From NCBI GenBank assembly GCA_958415245.1, contig CATYYP010000132.1, forward strand, positions 1 to 5,401: a stretch of 5,401 nucleotides of DNA. The letters are read 5' to 3'. The notes under the pieces are model-generated. The model ran no database searches and was not told where the DNA came from. It saw nothing but the letters and a program-made list of their open reading frames with translations. Each line of letters begins with the position of its first letter. Within the stretch, counting starts at the first letter, position 1. Source of the DNA: Schaalia odontolytica. GTDB taxonomy: Bacteria; Actinomycetota; Actinomycetes; Actinomycetales; Actinomycetaceae. Made by a program: the position numbers and the translations under genes. This document shows positions 4,434-5,401 of this stretch, piece by piece.

Positions 4434-5401
4434 TTACTGTCCGGAGGTGTCTGTGAGCGTCCAGCGCTGCGACTTGGAGGAGTCGGAGCACTGCGAGATG
4501 ACCGCCTGCGTGGCGTCGCGCGTCGTGTCGCCTGGGATCGTCAGGCACAGGCCGGACGCGCGGTTTTCGAGCTGGCCGTTCTCGTTGAGAACCCACTTCT
4601 GGGATTCCAGAGCCGGGTAGCAGGTCCACATGTGCGCGACCGTGCCCTCCTCGGTGTAGCCGCCCAAGACATCGACGCAGCGGTCGCCGATGCGGATGTG
4701 ACCGTCGCCCTCGTAGATGACCGTCTGCGCGGCGCTGTTCCCGGCGCAGTTGCTGTTCCACACTGGGGTGCCGTTGGATCCCTTCGGATCCTGGGAGGCC
4801 AGGCACTGGCCGAGGCCGTTGCGCAGCTGGCCGACGATCGTCGCGGGCACGAGGCCCGCGTCGTCCGCGTCGGTTGTGGCGGCGTTGTCGGACGTGTCCA
4901 CTGCCTGGGGTGCGAGGGCTGCGCGGTCCGCAACCTTAGTGGGGGAGAAGACCACCATGTCCCACGAGGCCAGGCGGCCCACGTTGAAGGTGATCGTCGT
5001 GCGGCCCTGATCATCCGTGCCCGTCGTGAAGTCGAGGGGCGTCGGGCGGCCACCGTCAACGTCCGGGCTGACGGCGAAGATCGAACCGGGGAGTGCCTCG
5101 CCGTCCTCCAGGTGGTAGGTGACGGACGTGTTGTCGAAGGGCAGGATCGGCTTGGCGGCATTGCGCCAGTACTCGTCGTTGCCTTCGTTGTCGTTGGTGC
5201 GCAAGTTGATCAGGTGCAGGGCCGTGCCCGCGTTGGACGTCATCGTGTTCGCCCAGATCGTGTTCGCGGCACCGTCCGTCGAGGTTGGCAGTCCCACGCC
5301 GTTCGTCGAGACCTCGACCTGGCGTTCCTTGCGCGTCAGGTTGTCTCCGAAGAGCAGGTTCTCGTAGGCGGTGGAGATGTTGTAGTAGTTCTTCATCCAC
5401 G
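4434..5401 (-). CDS. GH66 dextranase-like enzyme with C-terminal ricin-type lectin domain, C-terminal part
   Basis: The frame is open to the right edge (TGG precedes the Met codon at 5396-5394) and ends at TAA 4436-4434, so the N-terminal catalytic part is outside the window. Numbering from that Met, residues 3-152 match the C-terminal region of glycoside hydrolase family 66 (dextranase and cycloisomaltooligosaccharide glucanotransferase): NYYNISTAYENLLF, ANTIWAN, HLINLRTNDNE..WRN, SPDVDGG..PLDFTTGTDDQG and LASWDMVVF. These enzymes cut alpha-1,6-glucan outside the cell. Residues 153-183 are an Ala/Asp/Thr linker. Residues 187-314 form a ricin B-type beta-trefoil (CBM13) with three repeats, cysteine pairs C198/C217, C240/C259 and C284/C303, and Q-x-W motifs QKW (266-268) and QRW (310-312); the first repeat has QTV (224-226). 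It ends soon after, without an LPXTG anchor, so it is probably secreted. The GH66 call rests on recalled motifs; the trefoil call is firmer. Confidence 0.75.
   Translation of the reverse strand, partial: WMKNYYNISTAYENLLFGDNLTRKERQVEVSTNGVGLPTSTDGAANTIWANTMTSNAGTALHLINLRTNDNEGNDEYWRNAAKPILPFDNTSVTYHLEDGEALPGSIFAVSPDVDGGRPTPLDFTTGTDDQGRTTITFNVGRLASWDMVVFSPTKVADRAALAPQAVDTSDNAATTDADDAGLVPATIVGQLRNGLGQCLASQDPKGSNGTPVWNSNCAGNSAAQTVIYEGDGHIRIGDRCVDVLGGYTEEGTVAHMWTCYPALESQKWVLNENGQLENRASGLCLTIPGDTTRDATQAVISQCSDSSKSQRWTLTDTSGQ

Noticed and set aside
3997..4806. 269-codon minus-strand open frame across the convergent junction
   Set aside because: It runs through the membrane-protein gene, the palindrome and the trefoil domain in a different frame; its Arg/Pro/His-rich sequence has no domain pattern.

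Overview
The window looks like chromosomal DNA from a high-GC Gram-positive bacterium, most likely an actinomycete of the Actinomyces/Schaalia type. This is inference from the GC-rich codon use, a Ser-rich linker lipoprotein of the DUF4232 type, start signals that look leaderless, and a dextranase-like secreted enzyme, which fits oral or mucosal relatives. No phage, transposase, CRISPR, tRNA or rRNA sequence was seen.

Layout from left to right. (1) The left edge (1-110, minus strand) holds the first 36 codons of an MgtC/SapB-family membrane protein, identified from its N-terminal IGLERQIRGKSAGIRT signature. (2) A divergent intergenic region leads to a lysine-permease-like amino acid transporter (lysP, 328-1830, plus strand). 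Its ribosome binding site supports a start at 328 rather than the longer open frame from 244. (3) An imperfect hairpin follows, then a probably leaderless DUF4232-type lipoprotein gene (1946-2578) and a strong intrinsic terminator (2605-2643). (4) A possible 42-codon GTG-start ORF (2695-2823) precedes a small 116-residue SRPBCC-like protein (2872-3222) and a GC-rich terminator. (5) A four-TM-segment membrane protein with a Pro-rich N terminus and a possible PH-like C terminus (3385-4302) is preceded by a possible leaderless 14-codon leader ORF that overlaps its start as ATGA. (6) A near-perfect 19-bp palindrome separates this from a convergent minus-strand gene (4434-5401, cut by the right edge). 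That gene encodes the C-terminal part of a GH66 dextranase/cycloisomaltooligosaccharide-glucanotransferase-like enzyme fused to a ricin-type beta-trefoil lectin (CBM13).

The genes do not form one pathway. Most plus-strand genes seem to be separate transcription units with their own start signals and terminators. The shared theme is the cell envelope: lysine uptake, a secreted lipoprotein, membrane proteins and an extracellular glucan-active enzyme. The most notable non-coding features are the recurrent palindrome arm CCCCGGCCTCGT/ACGAGGCCGGGG, present at four places including an inverted pair flanking lysP, and the near-identical start signals ATAGGNTGGNNNCATGA at the lipoprotein and the leader ORF. 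I see no convincing new multi-gene system.
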